Notes: generated by a model not told the origin, from the letters alone. A stretch of DNA of 64,000 nucleotides from HXMU1420-13 sp965228545 (GCA_965228545.1 OZ245822.1:2728001-2792000); one strand, 5' to 3'; counted from the stretch's first letter, positions 1 to 8,528 are shown. A program made the numbers and translations.

Positions 1-785
1 AAAGCAGCCGCAACTGTTTGAAACTGCTTCGCTTCCTCAATTTCTTTTTCTGATGGTAGTTGTTCAATATTCCCTAATCGACCGAGATTATTGGCAGTAA
101 GCACACCGCTTTCCTGAACGTGTTTAGGCAGATGATCAACCCCAATTCCCTTATTTTGTAACGGCTTTGGTATCTCGAATAAAGCATCAACGTTCGCTCG
201 GGAATACCAGTTCGCTCCCAACCGTCCTACCAAATCAAGTTTCGTATTGTCGAGCTTTCCGTTTTCATCCAAAAAGTCTGTGTTCAAGTGTATGCGCTGA
301 ATGCGAGCAAGAACCAGATTTCCTGCCCCACCTTCGGTACCCAATTCGATCACCTGATCAACGGTGCATTCAAAGGAAACCGGGCTTTCTTTTACGCGCG
401 GCGGTTTAATCTTATCAGATGGAAGCTCTGTAAAACCGGCTTTAACAAACTCATTTACGCCTTTTTCGTACTCGGTACTTGCCAACGACATCTGCTCCAC
501 CATCGGAAAATTCACAATGTTGATGCATACTTCCGGCACTTCTTTAACATTTTCGTAGGTGTGCTTTGTGGTGTTGTCGCGACCGCGCCGAGAGGGTGAA
601 AACACCAAGATGGGCGGGTTGTTCGAAAATACGTTGAAAAAACTGAACGGACTGAGATTAACATTTCCATCTTTGTCGATGGTGCTAGCAAAACAAATTG
701 GTCGTGGGCCAACCGCTGCTGTTAAAATTCCCTGCCGCTCAGGGATATTTATATCGTATGGGTCGAAAGATTTTATTTCGCTCAT
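1..785 (-). CDS. Flavin reductase family protein (partial, 3' end off the window)
   Basis: About 261 codons are visible before the gene runs off the left edge. The N-terminal half has the flavin-reductase-like FMN-binding pattern: a VGPRPICFAST strand, then NLSPFSFFNVFS and PPILVFSPSR. This family uses FMN, often as a partner of monooxygenases or as an FMN-binding ester hydrolase-like protein. The start ATG (785-783) overlaps the fumarylacetoacetase stop as ATGA, so the two genes are translationally coupled and co-transcribed. Its position directly after fumarylacetoacetase suggests a helper role in aromatic amino-acid catabolism, but the substrate cannot be read from sequence. Confidence 0.85.
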   Translation of the reverse strand, partial: MSEIKSFDPYDINIPERQGILTAAVGPRPICFASTIDKDGNVNLSPFSFFNVFSNNPPILVFSPSRRGRDNTTKHTYENVKEVPEVCINIVNFPMVEQMSLASTEYEKGVNEFVKAGFTELPSDKIKPPRVKESPVSFECTVDQVIELGTEGGAGNLVLARIQRIHLNTDFLDENGKLDNTKLDLVGRLGANWYSRANVDALFEIPKPLQNKGIGVDHLPKHVQESGVLTANNLGRLGNIEQLPSEKEIEEAKQFQTVAAA

Positions 786-2011
786 TTTGCCGGTAATAGT
801 TTTGATCGAACTTCGCCAAAGCCCACACGTTTTCCATCCTTTTCGCAATGGCCTTTCATGGTAACGGTATCGCCATCGTTCAGGAATTTTCGCTCGCTTC
901 CATCGTTTAGTTTTACAGGATTTTTTCCTGCCCATGATAGTTCAAGCATCGAACCATACGAATCCGGGGATTTCCCTGAAATAGTTCCCGACGCCATCAT
1001 ATCTCCGATATTCACGTTACAACCATTCACGGTATGATGCGCCAATTGCTGCGCCATATTCCAGTACATGTATTTAAAATTCGAGTTTGAAACTACCGTT
1101 GGTTCACTTCCTTCCGGCTCAATTTCCACGGTCAAATTTAAATCGTAATTAAGCTCACCGTCCGTTTTCAAATAATCCAAAACCGGCGGATCTTGTTCTG
1201 GTCCAGCCACTTTAAATGGCTCTAGCGCTTCCATCGTAACCACCCACGGAGAAATGGACGAAGCAAAACTCTTTCCTAAAAATGGTCCAAGTGGTACATA
1301 TTCCCACTTTTGTATATCCCGTGCCGACCAATCGTTAAATAACACCATCCCAAAAATATGATCCATAGCGTTTTCCGTCGATATCTGATCACCTAATTCT
1401 GTCGATTTACCTACGATGAACGCCATTTCCAGCTCGAAATCCATGCGTTGGGAAGGTCCGTAAACGGGATCGCCTTCGGGTGGTTTTGTTTGTCCTTTTG
1501 GGCGATGAATATCCACACCCGAGACTACAATTGATGAAGCCCGACCGTGATAACCAACCGGAAGATGCTTCCAGTTAGGAAGGAGCGCATTCTCCGGGTC
1601 ACGAAACATTTTACCCACGTTGGTGGCATGTTCGATGCTGGAATAAAAATCGGTATAATCACCCACTTTTACCGGTAGATGCATAGTCACTTTATCCATA
1701 GGAACTAACGCGCCGGAGTTTTTTAGGGGAGATGAATCATCACACAAATGCTGCTGCAGCTCGATGCGAACTTGATTGGTTACAGGCTTTCCCAAAGCGA
1801 TAAAATCATTAAGATATTCCCTAGCAAATACTTCCTGATCAATTTCCATATTGGAGAAAGCTCCCAATGAATGGGCGATTTTCAAATCGATCACGAAATT
1901 GCCAATGGCAACGCCAACGCGTTTTGGTCCGCTATCTATAGAAAAAATACCGAAAGGCAGATTATGAATTGAAAAATCAGAATCAGGAGAAATAGGTAGC
2001 CAAGTGTTCAT
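782..2011 (-). CDS. fahA: Fumarylacetoacetase (EC 3.7.1.2)
   Basis: Cytosolic hydrolase that cleaves fumarylacetoacetate to fumarate and acetoacetate, the last step of tyrosine breakdown. The protein has 409 residues, normal for the family, with an N-terminal beta domain (about 1-110) and a C-terminal FAH domain. Expected metal and catalytic residues are visible: D121 and H128 (in DFYSSIEHAT), E193 and E195 (DFELEMAF), D227 (FNDWSARD) and K247. Their spacing matches the human enzyme with a constant offset of six. It lies downstream of homogentisate dioxygenase on the same strand and overlaps the following flavin reductase gene by 4 bp. The intermediate maleylacetoacetate isomerase is not in the window. 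Confidence 0.97.
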   Translation of the reverse strand: MNTWLPISPDSDFSIHNLPFGIFSIDSGPKRVGVAIGNFVIDLKIAHSLGAFSNMEIDQEVFAREYLNDFIALGKPVTNQVRIELQQHLCDDSSPLKNSGALVPMDKVTMHLPVKVGDYTDFYSSIEHATNVGKMFRDPENALLPNWKHLPVGYHGRASSIVVSGVDIHRPKGQTKPPEGDPVYGPSQRMDFELEMAFIVGKSTELGDQISTENAMDHIFGMVLFNDWSARDIQKWEYVPLGPFLGKSFASSISPWVVTMEALEPFKVAGPEQDPPVLDYLKTDGELNYDLNLTVEIEPEGSEPTVVSNSNFKYMYWNMAQQLAHHTVNGCNVNIGDMMASGTISGKSPDSYGSMLELSWAGKNPVKLNDGSERKFLNDGDTVTMKGHCEKDGKRVGFGEVRSKLLPAK

Positions 2012-2030
2012 AAAGAAAAAATGTTTATGC

Positions 2031-2050
2031 GGACGTATTGCGATACGTCC
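2031..2050. promoter_or_regulatory. Perfect inverted repeat upstream of fahA
   Basis: Two 8-base arms, GGACGTAT and ATACGTCC, flank a 4-base loop 20 bp before the fahA start codon. It has no T-run on either side, so it is more likely an operator or an mRNA leader hairpin than a terminator. No regulator for it can be named. Confidence 0.4.
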
Positions 2051-2149
2051 GTTCGGTTTATTTATTTGATATCCGTAGAAGCAATAATTGGTTTATAATT
2101 TGATGAGGATCGATTTATGCATTAACACTTAATGATCTCTATTAAGTAA

Positions 2150-2173
2150 TAAAAAAGCCCCCTCTTGAGAGGA
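2150..2173 (-). terminator. Weak intrinsic terminator after hmgA
   Basis: Read on the minus strand, a short C/T-rich arm pairs with GAGGGG and is followed by GGC and six T. It begins about 15 bases after the hmgA stop. The stem is short, so partial read-through into fahA is likely. Confidence 0.45.
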
Positions 2174-2187
2174 TATTTAGTGGTGTG

Positions 2188-3348
2188 TCATTTTTCTAAC
2201 CAAGATTGGTAGTACACACCATCATCGATACGCAAGGCGTTTTCGGTGACTTGCAATGGTTTAAAAGTATCCACCATCACGGCGTATTCGTCTGTGCCTT
2301 TCTTGCCGATGCTGGCCTCATACGCGCCGGGATGTGGTCCATGTGGAATTCCAGCCGGATGTAAAGAGATATAACCTTCTTCTACATGATTTCGGCTCAT
2401 GAAATCACCTTCGGTGTAATAAATCACTTCATCCGAATCGATATTAGAGTGATTGTAAGGCGCCGGAATTGCTTTGGGGTGATAATCATACAAACGTGGT
2501 ACGAACGAGCACACTACAAAAGCCGAGGTTTCAAAGGTTTGATGCACCGGTGGCGGTTGATGAACCCGGCCGGTAATTGGCTCGAAATTATAAATCGAAA
2601 AACCATATGGGAAGTTGTAGCCATCCCAGCCAATTACATCAAAAGGATGCGAAGCGTAGGTTAGCTGATGAATCATCCCCTGCTTTTTTATTTTGATAAG
2701 AAACTCGCCTTTTTCATCGAAGGTCTCTAGTTCGCTGGGAAGCTTTAAATCACGTTCGCAATACGGAGAATGCTCCAAATACTGCCCGAACCAGTTGCGA
2801 TATCGCTTTGGCGAATAAATAGGCACATTCGATTCTGTGATGAAATGACGATTGTTCTCATCATCAAATGAAATCTGATAAATAACACCGCGAGGAATTA
2901 ATAAATAATCACCAGGTACAAATTCGATATTTCCGATAAAGGTTCGGAGTGTTCCACTTCCTTTGTGAATGTAAATCAACTCGTCGGCATCGGTGTTTTT
3001 GTAGAAATATTCGGTGAGTGATTTTTTTGGAGCCGCCAGATGTAAGGTTACATCGCTGTTGGTTAAAATCGGTTCGCGCGCTTCGAGGTAATCGTCTTTG
3101 GGCGCTACATCCATCCCTTTCAACATCATCGATTTCATGTTATTGCCCACCGCAACTTTTGGGGATACATCGATGGCTTTACCCACTTCGGCCACCATTG
3201 TTGGGCGATGGATGTGATAAGAAAGCGTCGACATTCCATCAAAACCGATAGTGCCAAATAACTGCTCGTTGTATAAACTTCCATCCGGCTGGCGGAATTG
3301 AGTATGCCGCTTGGGCGGGATTTTTCCAAGTCGATGGTAAATAGGCAT
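2188..3348 (-). CDS. hmgA: Homogentisate 1,2-dioxygenase (EC 1.13.11.5)
   Basis: Fe(II) ring-cleaving dioxygenase that opens homogentisate to maleylacetoacetate in tyrosine and phenylalanine catabolism. The 386-residue protein is a little shorter than the human enzyme. It starts with YHRLGKIPPKRHTQFR and carries the cupin iron-binding region near the C terminus: NHSNIDSDEVIYY supplies the first His and Glu, and HPAGIPHGPHPG the last His. FahA follows 176 bp downstream on the same strand. The hydroxyphenylpyruvate dioxygenase that would supply its substrate is not in the window. Confidence 0.97.
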   Translation of the reverse strand: MPIYHRLGKIPPKRHTQFRQPDGSLYNEQLFGTIGFDGMSTLSYHIHRPTMVAEVGKAIDVSPKVAVGNNMKSMMLKGMDVAPKDDYLEAREPILTNSDVTLHLAAPKKSLTEYFYKNTDADELIYIHKGSGTLRTFIGNIEFVPGDYLLIPRGVIYQISFDDENNRHFITESNVPIYSPKRYRNWFGQYLEHSPYCERDLKLPSELETFDEKGEFLIKIKKQGMIHQLTYASHPFDVIGWDGYNFPYGFSIYNFEPITGRVHQPPPVHQTFETSAFVVCSFVPRLYDYHPKAIPAPYNHSNIDSDEVIYYTEGDFMSRNHVEEGYISLHPAGIPHGPHPGAYEASIGKKGTDEYAVMVDTFKPLQVTENALRIDDGVYYQSWLEK

Positions 3349-3444
3349 AAGACTTCTCTTTAGGTTGGTTTGCCAAAGCTGAATTATATCGAATTCGAAG
3401 CACTAAGGCAGAAAAAAGTTGTTATAGCAACTAATTTTATTTAA

Positions 3445-3513
3445 CTGTTAGTATATTTTTATCGTTGGGAAGAATCCTCTGCTTTTGATGTAAAAATCAT
3501 TGATTACCATTAG
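3445..3513 (+). pseudogene. Relic of the C-terminus of a HigB-type toxin
   Basis: Twenty-two codons, read in frame up to a TAG at 3511-3513, give ...FYRWEESSAFDVKIIDYH. HigB/RelE-type toxins commonly end with an FRW...A-x-V-x-I-x-DYH pattern, so this matches the last part of that family. The frame is closed by a TAA just upstream, and only about 160 bp separate hmgA from higA, too little for a full toxin. It lies 17 bp before the higA ATG, exactly where a higB gene would end in a higBA operon. The motif match is my reading; family assignment is inference. Confidence 0.6.
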
Positions 3514-3530
3514 TTGTTAAGGTGAAAATT

Positions 3531-3821
3531 ATGATCCCTGAAAACAGAAAAACCACTCATCCCGGAATAATTCTACTTAAAGAATTTCTTGAACCGCTAG
3601 AATTGACTCAAAAACAACTGGCTAAACACTTAGGCATTCCAATTCAGAGAATTAATGAAATTGTTCGTGGTAAACGAGGAATTTCATCAGATACAGCTTG
3701 GTTATTATCCAAAGCCTTAAAAACTTCCCCTAAGTTCTGGTTGAACTTACAAGCAATGCATGACTTATCATCTAATCGACCAACTAGAGACATCGCACCA
3801 CTTGTGGTTGATCAAGCGTGA
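3531..3821 (+). CDS. higA: HigA-family XRE antitoxin, orphan
   Basis: A 96-residue single-domain helix-turn-helix protein. The start NRKTTHPGIILLKEFLEPL and the LTQKQLAKHLGI...INEIVRGKRGIS helix pair are typical of the HigA (VapI) antitoxin family, which represses its own operon and neutralises HigB. ATG at 3531 is chosen; an in-frame GTG at 3522 is an alternative. Only a C-terminal toxin relic lies upstream, so the antitoxin appears to have outlived its partner. It may now act as a plain repressor or protect against incoming HigB toxins. Confidence 0.85.
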   Translation: MIPENRKTTHPGIILLKEFLEPLELTQKQLAKHLGIPIQRINEIVRGKRGISSDTAWLLSKALKTSPKFWLNLQAMHDLSSNRPTRDIAPLVVDQA

Positions 3822-3970
3822 AAGGTTGTTTCACTATAAGCACTAGTCCATGTTATTCTACTAAATTGGTGTCCTTTTTTTATCTGCAACAATACTAATT
3901 AGGTTCTAAATCTAGGTTACAACTTCTTAGTACCTTTTATCTATATTCTCTGAGTTTAAAAATTATACTC

Positions 3971-4528
3971 ATGAGCTCCGAAGACAAGAAAAAACTTGGT
4001 TCTGTGAAGCGTGGAGTTTCCGATATGTTTCGGACTTCCTATCGTACCCACATCGAACTAAGTGCCATCGCCGACAATAAATCGAACATTATGATTTCCA
4101 TTAACGGGATTATCATTTCGATCATTATTGCCTCCATCTCTCCAAAAATTGATTCTAATCCTTGGCTACTGATTCCTACTGCAGCTTTGTTACTTACTTG
4201 CCTTGGTTCGATGATTTACGCTGTGCTTTCGGCCCGACCCAGAGTAAGTAAAGAGCCCGTAAGTTTAGATGATGTGCGGGCGAATCGGGCAAATATTCTG
4301 TTTTTCGGGAATTTTCATACGATGGAACGCGCCGATTATGTGGAAGGCATGGAAGAACTCATGCAAGACTCAACCCGATTGTATGATAACATGGCGCGGG
4401 ATATTCACGGACTTGGTGTAGTGCTTGCAAAAAAGTATCGTTTACTTCGCATTTCCTACAATATTTTTATGGTAGGGCTCATCCTGTCGGTATTCAGTTT
4501 TATTGGCGTGTTTGCTCTTGTGGTTTAG
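3971..4528 (+). CDS. Pycsar effector-like membrane protein (PycTM/DUF5706)
   Basis: The 185-residue protein has the ADNKSNIMISINGIIIS signature of the DUF5706/PycTM family, with membrane segments at about 43-56, 66-87 and 162-184. A cytoplasmic helical stretch (about 100-160, FFGNFHTMERADYVEGM) lies between the second and third. In Pycsar anti-phage systems such proteins are the membrane-damaging effectors activated by cCMP or cUMP made by a neighbouring cyclase. No nucleotide cyclase or HD-domain protein is adjacent here; the neighbours are an orphan antitoxin and a small unknown gene. Its function could therefore be non-defensive. The family call is from motif recall, not a search. Confidence 0.7.
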   Translation: MSSEDKKKLGSVKRGVSDMFRTSYRTHIELSAIADNKSNIMISINGIIISIIIASISPKIDSNPWLLIPTAALLLTCLGSMIYAVLSARPRVSKEPVSLDDVRANRANILFFGNFHTMERADYVEGMEELMQDSTRLYDNMARDIHGLGVVLAKKYRLLRISYNIFMVGLILSVFSFIGVFALVV

Positions 4529-4565
4529 AGAAGGAGAAAGGAACAAGGAGGAAGGTTTTTTATGA

Positions 4566-4766
4566 CTAACCTTCGGGGTTTTTGTAGGCTTCGGTAATTC
4601 GTTGGTTCATCAAGCGGCGGTAGTTTTTAAACTCGTATTCGCTAACCGTAAACTCCGATTTGAACTCCCCATCAAAACATTGAACGAGTAATTTATTCGG
4701 CCTATCGGCTTTAATAACGGTTACCTGAACGTTTCCAAGTTTATACGAATCTACAGGGTCTGACAT
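4566..4766 (-). CDS. Small hypothetical protein
   Basis: A 66-residue product beginning MSDPVDSYKLGNVQVTVIKADRPNKLL. It reads like a short beta-rich cytosolic protein ending in a helix (YEFKNYRRLMNQRITEAYK). No signal peptide, membrane segment or known motif is visible. An upstream in-frame ATG at 4781 would add five residues. It fills the gap between two plus-strand genes and reads convergently with the PycTM-like gene. I do not recognise the family; coding status rests on plausible composition and gap filling. Confidence 0.5.
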   Translation of the reverse strand: MSDPVDSYKLGNVQVTVIKADRPNKLLVQCFDGEFKSEFTVSEYEFKNYRRLMNQRITEAYKNPEG

Positions 4767-4846
4767 ATTTTGTAAAAGCATTACGTGATGAATTGCGAAA
4801 GATAGTATTTTAAACCATCAAACAACGTGAAAGAGTTCAAATCTCC

Positions 4847-5302
4847 ATGAGTAAAAAAACGATTATTGTTATTGTGCTTGCCGGATTTGTCGGCTTTTTT
4901 TTATATAACGCATTAAAGAACACAGCACCGATTGTTGTAGAAAATGCCCCCGACTGGAAAACCTTAGAGGCTGCCCAGAAAGAAGCTAGAGAGACCGAAA
5001 AACTAATTCTGGTAGATGTATACGAGGTGGGATGTAAGTACTGCCGCGCTATGGAACGAGAAGTGTATCCCGATTCAACCGTGAGAGCGGTTTTGGATGC
5101 CGGTTACATTCCCGCAAAAGTAGATGGAAATTCTGCAGAAATGATCACATTTAATGGCGAAGAAGTGATGTCGCGCGAGTGGGCGCAAAGTTATGGAGTG
5201 TATGTTTTTCCGGGAACTTTGATAATCGATGCGGAAGGCAATCTTATCCGATCAAAAACCGGATTTATGAATGTAGACGAATTACGTCGATTCCTGTATT
5301 AA
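4847..5302 (+). CDS. Membrane-anchored thioredoxin-like protein
   Basis: A 151-residue protein with one N-terminal transmembrane anchor (about 5-22), so the catalytic domain faces the periplasm. The active site is CKYC at residues 63-66 inside VDVYEVGCKYCRAME, and the cis-proline loop is VFPG at about 121-124. This places it with the thioredoxin_7/SoxW-like single-domain proteins that reduce or exchange disulfides on exported proteins. It is followed 10 bp later by purU on the same strand, an arrangement that suggests co-transcription but no shared pathway. Confidence 0.85.
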   Translation: MSKKTIIVIVLAGFVGFFLYNALKNTAPIVVENAPDWKTLEAAQKEARETEKLILVDVYEVGCKYCRAMEREVYPDSTVRAVLDAGYIPAKVDGNSAEMITFNGEEVMSREWAQSYGVYVFPGTLIIDAEGNLIRSKTGFMNVDELRRFLY

Positions 5303-5312
5303 ACTGATAAAT

Positions 5313-6176
5313 ATGCAGCAAAATCAGCAAGCCATTTTACTAATCCACTGCGAAGACCAACCGGGAATAATCGCAGCGGTTACTGATTTTGTGCATCAAC
5401 ATGGTGGCAACATCATCGATTTGGATCAGCATACCGATACTTTGCGCAATAAATTCTACATGCGCATTTCGTGGGATACCGCCCATTTTGATTTAGATAC
5501 ACCGGCAATCAACAAACAATTTTCGGAGCAATTAGCGGATCGATTCTCGATGAATTGGAATCTGTTTACCACCGGAAAACCGATGCAACTAGCCCTTTTT
5601 GTTTCCAAGCAGTTGCATTGTTTGTATGATATTCTGGGGCGCTGGCAAACCAATGAATGGGATGTTGAAATTCCACTTATAATCAGTAATCATACCGATG
5701 CCGAACATGTGGCCGCTAAGTTCGATATCGACTTTCATCACCATCCTATCACCAAAGAAAACAAACAAGAACAAGAAGCAAAACAGCAAGAACTTTTGAA
5801 CGATCATTCGATCGATTTGGTGATTCTAGCTCGTTACATGCAAATCCTTTCGGGTGATTTTATCGATGCCTGGCGGAATCGCATTATTAATATTCATCAC
5901 TCTTTTTTGCCGGCTTTTCCGGGTGCCCGTCCTTATCATTCAGCCTACGAGCGAGGCGTTAAAATTATTGGTGCTACCAGCCATTATGTTACCGAAGATC
6001 TGGATGAAGGGCCGATCATCGAACAGGATATTGTTAGGGTAACTCATCGCGATGATATCGAGCGATTAGTAAGAAAAGGGCGTGACCTTGAAACGCTGGT
6101 GCTGTCGAGAGCGGTTTGGAAACACATACAGCACAAAACCTTAGTAACGGATAACCGAACCATCATTTTTAACTAA
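5313..6176 (+). CDS. purU: Formyltetrahydrofolate deformylase (EC 3.5.1.10)
   Basis: Hydrolyses 10-formyl-tetrahydrofolate to formate and tetrahydrofolate, balancing the one-carbon pool used in purine synthesis. The 287 residues comprise an N-terminal ACT domain (about 7-85, HCEDQPGIIAAVTDFVHQHG) and a C-terminal formyltransferase-like domain. The catalytic strand NIHHSFLPAFPGARPYH and the later DLDEGPIIEQD motif supply the conserved Asn, His and Asp. Length and domain order match the family. It is 10 bp after the thioredoxin gene and 14 bp before the sugar dehydrogenase gene. Confidence 0.95.
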   Translation: MQQNQQAILLIHCEDQPGIIAAVTDFVHQHGGNIIDLDQHTDTLRNKFYMRISWDTAHFDLDTPAINKQFSEQLADRFSMNWNLFTTGKPMQLALFVSKQLHCLYDILGRWQTNEWDVEIPLIISNHTDAEHVAAKFDIDFHHHPITKENKQEQEAKQQELLNDHSIDLVILARYMQILSGDFIDAWRNRIINIHHSFLPAFPGARPYHSAYERGVKIIGATSHYVTEDLDEGPIIEQDIVRVTHRDDIERLVRKGRDLETLVLSRAVWKHIQHKTLVTDNRTIIFN

Positions 6177-6190
6177 CTAAATCCAACACG

Positions 6191-7285
6191 ATGAAAGCAA
6201 TTAAACCGATTTTGGCACTGGCTGCATTTTTTTTGATGATTGCGCCACTTCAAGCTCAGCAAAATTATGAAGCAGAACTGTATGTAGAAGGAATTAATGT
6301 ACCCTGGGGGATGGCTTGGCTACCTAACGGAGATATGCTCGTAACTGAGCGATCAGGATCTTTATTTCTGATCAGAGATGGTGAAATCGTAACAACCATT
6401 GGAAATTTACCCGATGATCTAGAAGCCGACGGACAGGGCGGTTTTTTGGATGTGGAAGTGCACCCAAATTATGAAGTAAACGGCTGGGTTTACTTCTCCT
6501 ATTCTTACGCAAATAATGATGGATCAAATACAGCCATTGTTCGGGCGCAGATCGTAAATAATGCGCTCACGAACATACAAGATATTTATAAAGGTGAGCC
6601 TACTAAAACCGGTGGACGGCATTTCGGAAGTCGAATCGAATTCGATCGCGATGGATATTTATTTTTTACGATTGGTGATCGTGGAAACCGCGATGAACTA
6701 CCGCAGGATATCACCAAAGATGGTGGAAAGGTGTACCGAATGCATGATGATGGCCGAATTCCGGAAGACAATCCTTTTGTTGGAAACGATGATGCCAAAG
6801 CAGCAATTTGGTCTTACGGACACCGAAACCAGCAGGGAATGGCCATGAATCCCGAAAGTGGGGTAATGTGGGCGCATGAGCATGGTCCACGTGGTGGGGA
6901 TGAAATCAACATTATAAAGCCCGGAGCAAATTACGGCTGGCCAATTCTTAGTTTTGGTATCAATTACAGTGGAACTTCTTTTGCAGAAGGAACCTATCGC
7001 GAAGGAATGGAACCGCCGGCAACCTATTGGGATCCGTCCATTGCTCCTTCCGGAATGACTTTCGTTACTTCAGATATCTATCCGGATTGGAAAGGACATT
7101 TGATTGTGGGCTCTTTGAAATTTGCACAATTACAACTGGTAGAAATTGATGGCGAAAGTGTGGTTAGCAGAACAGAAAAATTAGCTGGAATTGGCCGAGT
7201 TCGAAGTGTTAAGCAAGGTCCGGATGGCTATATTTACGTTGGAACCACCCGAGGTGGAATCCATCGAATTGTACCCGCTGAATAA
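6191..7285 (+). CDS. Secreted PQQ-dependent sugar (aldose) dehydrogenase-like protein
   Basis: A 364-residue protein with a Sec signal peptide (about 1-22, ending AQA/Q). The GSDH/sorbosone dehydrogenase beta-propeller signature is clear: VPWGMAWLPNGDMLVTER, GRHFGSRIEFDRDGYLF and AHEHGPRGGDEINIIKPGANYGWP, which hold the PQQ- and calcium-binding residues of the YliI-type aldose sugar dehydrogenases. It would oxidise sugars in the periplasm using PQQ. No PQQ synthesis genes are nearby. A strong terminator follows within 30 bp. Confidence 0.9.
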   Translation: MKAIKPILALAAFFLMIAPLQAQQNYEAELYVEGINVPWGMAWLPNGDMLVTERSGSLFLIRDGEIVTTIGNLPDDLEADGQGGFLDVEVHPNYEVNGWVYFSYSYANNDGSNTAIVRAQIVNNALTNIQDIYKGEPTKTGGRHFGSRIEFDRDGYLFFTIGDRGNRDELPQDITKDGGKVYRMHDDGRIPEDNPFVGNDDAKAAIWSYGHRNQQGMAMNPESGVMWAHEHGPRGGDEINIIKPGANYGWPILSFGINYSGTSFAEGTYREGMEPPATYWDPSIAPSGMTFVTSDIYPDWKGHLIVGSLKFAQLQLVEIDGESVVSRTEKLAGIGRVRSVKQGPDGYIYVGTTRGGIHRIVPAE

Positions 7286-7311
7286 TCCGCTACTTTATTT
7301 ATCAGGAAATT

Positions 7312-7337
7312 AAAACCCGAGATGTCTCGGGTTTTTT
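7312..7337 (+). terminator. Intrinsic terminator after the sugar dehydrogenase
   Basis: Arms AAACCCGAGA and TCTCGGGTTT with a 2-base centre (a slightly shorter stem in reality) are followed by a T-run. It ends the thioredoxin-purU-dehydrogenase transcript. Confidence 0.9.
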
Positions 7338-7487
7338 GTTTAGTTATTTATTTTGGAGCGATATAATTTCCATCGATATTGCTCTTCACTTTCTTTAGCG
7401 GTTTATTATGTACCGCATACCTTAAAACGGATAAAGCGAGTTCACAACGTGTTATTCTAAAGGTCACCCATCTTTAATAACACACTT

Positions 7488-8447
7488 ATGAAACCGTATT
7501 CTTTTCTAGCCATTCTACTCTTTGCCAGCACTGTTGGCTGCAGTTCTCCCGATTCAAATCCTGCAGTAAACTATTCTACTACAACCGTTTCAACACCTAC
7601 TCTGTTTGGAGAGGGAGTGATCTCAACCGCAGAAAACAGCGAGTTCGAATTAACCTTTTCTACCAATGGACGAAGTATTTATTTCACACGAAGGGCGCCA
7701 GACGAGAAGCAGCAGATCTATCAAAGTGAGTTTTTAAACGGCAGCTGGTCGAACCCAACATTAGCACAATTTTCTACCGATAGAGACGAAACCGCCCACA
7801 TTACCCCGGATGGCAAATATTTGTTTTTTGGATCGGAAAGACCAATACCCGGTAAACCGAATCTGGGTAATTTTGATATGAATGTTTGGATGATGGAAAG
7901 AGAAGGAGATGGTTGGAGCGAACCAACTCCTTTACCTGAACCCATTAATGCGGTTCAGGAAGAAGGCGAACAATGGCCATCATCCAATAACAATTTCTTT
8001 TTCACGAACGACAATCGCACCTTTTACTTCACCACCATGATGCGTGGCTCGGAAAGCATCAAACTTTATACCACCCAATTTGATGGAACTACTTTTACCG
8101 AGCCGGAAGAAGTAACCGGAATTTTTGAGGATGAAAAGTTCTGGGTGTATTCCGCTGTCATTTCTCCCGATGGAAACTACCTGGTATTCAATAGCTATGG
8201 TATTCCAAATAGTGGAGGTGGCGAGGATTTATTTGTTAGCAAAAAAACCGAAACCGGATGGAGTAGAGCTCAACCTATGGGTGCTTTGATAAATACCGAA
8301 AATGAAGAAAGTAGTCCACGTTTTTCGCGGGATGGCAAGTACTTCTTTTTTAGTCGCGCCGAAAACCTGGGCAACTACGAATACGGCCAATGGAATATCT
8401 TTTTTGTGGAAACAGAGTATTTGGGATTGGAAGGGATGTTTGAGTGA
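7488..8447 (+). CDS. PD40 (WD40-like) beta-propeller lipoprotein
   Basis: A 319-residue lipoprotein with a lipobox ending at C18 (STVGC). Repeated blades of the WD40-like PD40/TolB type can be read: FSTNGRSIYFTRR, ITPDGKYLFFGSER, ISPDGNYLVFNSYG and FSRDGKYFFFSRAE. Such proteins sit in the periplasm or on the outer membrane and often bind partner proteins or peptidoglycan, but no catalytic site is expected. The gene stands alone after a 200-bp gap, with its own promoter presumably in 7338-7487. Confidence 0.8.
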   Translation: MKPYSFLAILLFASTVGCSSPDSNPAVNYSTTTVSTPTLFGEGVISTAENSEFELTFSTNGRSIYFTRRAPDEKQQIYQSEFLNGSWSNPTLAQFSTDRDETAHITPDGKYLFFGSERPIPGKPNLGNFDMNVWMMEREGDGWSEPTPLPEPINAVQEEGEQWPSSNNNFFFTNDNRTFYFTTMMRGSESIKLYTTQFDGTTFTEPEEVTGIFEDEKFWVYSAVISPDGNYLVFNSYGIPNSGGGEDLFVSKKTETGWSRAQPMGALINTENEESSPRFSRDGKYFFFSRAENLGNYEYGQWNIFFVETEYLGLEGMFE

Positions 8448-8513
8448 TTATATTGTGGAATAATTGATGAATCACTCCCTTGATTCCAGTCACAAAGTCC
8501 AGAATTGATTTGA

Positions 8514-8528
8514 TACCAATTTTTGGTA
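8514..8528. promoter_or_regulatory. Palindrome upstream of the parDE pair, candidate operator
   Basis: TACCAA and TTGGTA are separated by three T, 24 bp before the parD start. ParD-type antitoxins repress their own operon through ribbon-helix-helix binding to such palindromes. The assignment is by position only. Confidence 0.45.

Noticed and set aside
167..864. Plus-strand open frames over the first 0.9 kb
   Set aside because: They are shadows of the minus-strand flavin reductase and fahA, which have clear family motifs.
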